Positions 63,945-64,000 of a stretch of 64,000 nucleotides of DNA are shown piece after piece; position 1 is the stretch's first letter, and the number at the start of each line of letters is the position of its first letter. The notes under the pieces were generated by a model. It saw only the letters and a program-made list of their open reading frames with translations, had not been told where the DNA came from and made no database searches. Both the position numbers and the translations under genes were made by a program. Source of the stretch: Anopheles merus (Eukaryota; Arthropoda; Insecta; Diptera; Culicidae); NCBI RefSeq assembly GCF_017562075.2, contig NC_054082.1, forward strand, positions 12,457,786 to 12,521,785, in the 5' to 3' direction.

Positions 63945-64000
63945 CGTTGTTTGTTGCCATTACCCTCCCCGTTCCCATGTGGGCATCGACATTGCGACGG
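62969..64000. other. Upstream flank of DRC5 to window end
   Basis: This should contain the DRC5 leader and promoter on -. No start motif could be fixed. No supported gene is present; ORFs around 63.2-63.6 kb overlap on both strands and show no domain. The long TG repeat at 63897 is the main feature. Confidence 0.5.
63897..63941. repeat. TG microsatellite, about 45 bp
   Basis: This is the longest uninterrupted dinucleotide run in the window, just under 1 kb upstream of the DRC5 start codon. Confidence 0.95.

Noticed and set aside
1..64000. CRISPR arrays, prokaryotic operons, integrated phage or virus
   Set aside because: No spaced repeat array, Shine-Dalgarno-led gene run, or viral or retroviral protein motif was seen. 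The genes are spliced.

Overview
The window looks like nuclear DNA from an anopheline mosquito, most likely the Anopheles gambiae complex. The grounds are short introns of about 65-110 bp with GTRAGT donors, many CA/TG microsatellites and G/C homopolymers, pogo/Tc1-type miniature elements, and insect versions of the recognisable proteins. This is judged from sequence style and protein families; no search was run. There is no sign of bacterial operons, CRISPR arrays, phage or plasmid functions, and no tRNA or rRNA gene was recognised.

Layout. 1-1.7 kb: a clarin-like four-pass membrane protein on + (three exons), with a possible orphan ORF of 144 residues on - running tail to tail against it. 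1.7-12.3 kb: no convincing gene. 12.3-13.1 kb: the first coding exon of a FAM43-type PTB-domain protein on -. It stops at a splice donor just inside the PTB domain, and the rest was not found. 13.1-47.4 kb: about 34 kb without a convincing gene, holding microsatellites, palindromes and some coding-like fragments with decent splice signals. 47.5-48.4 kb: a cluster of small inverted-repeat elements, one of them apparently complete and flanked by TA. 48.4-54.6 kb: more gene-free DNA with GAGA-type tracts and a short dispersed repeat.

54.6-63 kb is a compact block of four intact genes. RpL35A (-, 60S ribosomal protein eL33 with a long Ala/Lys-rich N-terminus, a TOP-like start and a 5' UTR intron) is divergent from a MADF-BESS protein (+). 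The MADF-BESS gene converges on P58IPK/DNAJC3 (-, ER co-chaperone with TPRs and a J domain), and the two share a poly(A) zone. DRC5/TCTE1 (-, leucine-rich-repeat subunit of the ciliary nexin-dynein regulatory complex) lies upstream of DNAJC3 in the same orientation. Exon joins were worked out by hand from GT/AG signals and reading frame and are consistent for all four. The genes have housekeeping (ribosome, ER folding), regulatory (MADF-BESS, PTB adaptor) and ciliary/sensory (DRC5, clarin) roles and do not form one pathway.

No clearly new biological system was seen. The most useful leads are the split PTB gene with its missing remainder, the small-element cluster, the overlapping poly(A) signals, the RpL35A N-terminal extension and a few unexplained ORF or exon candidates.
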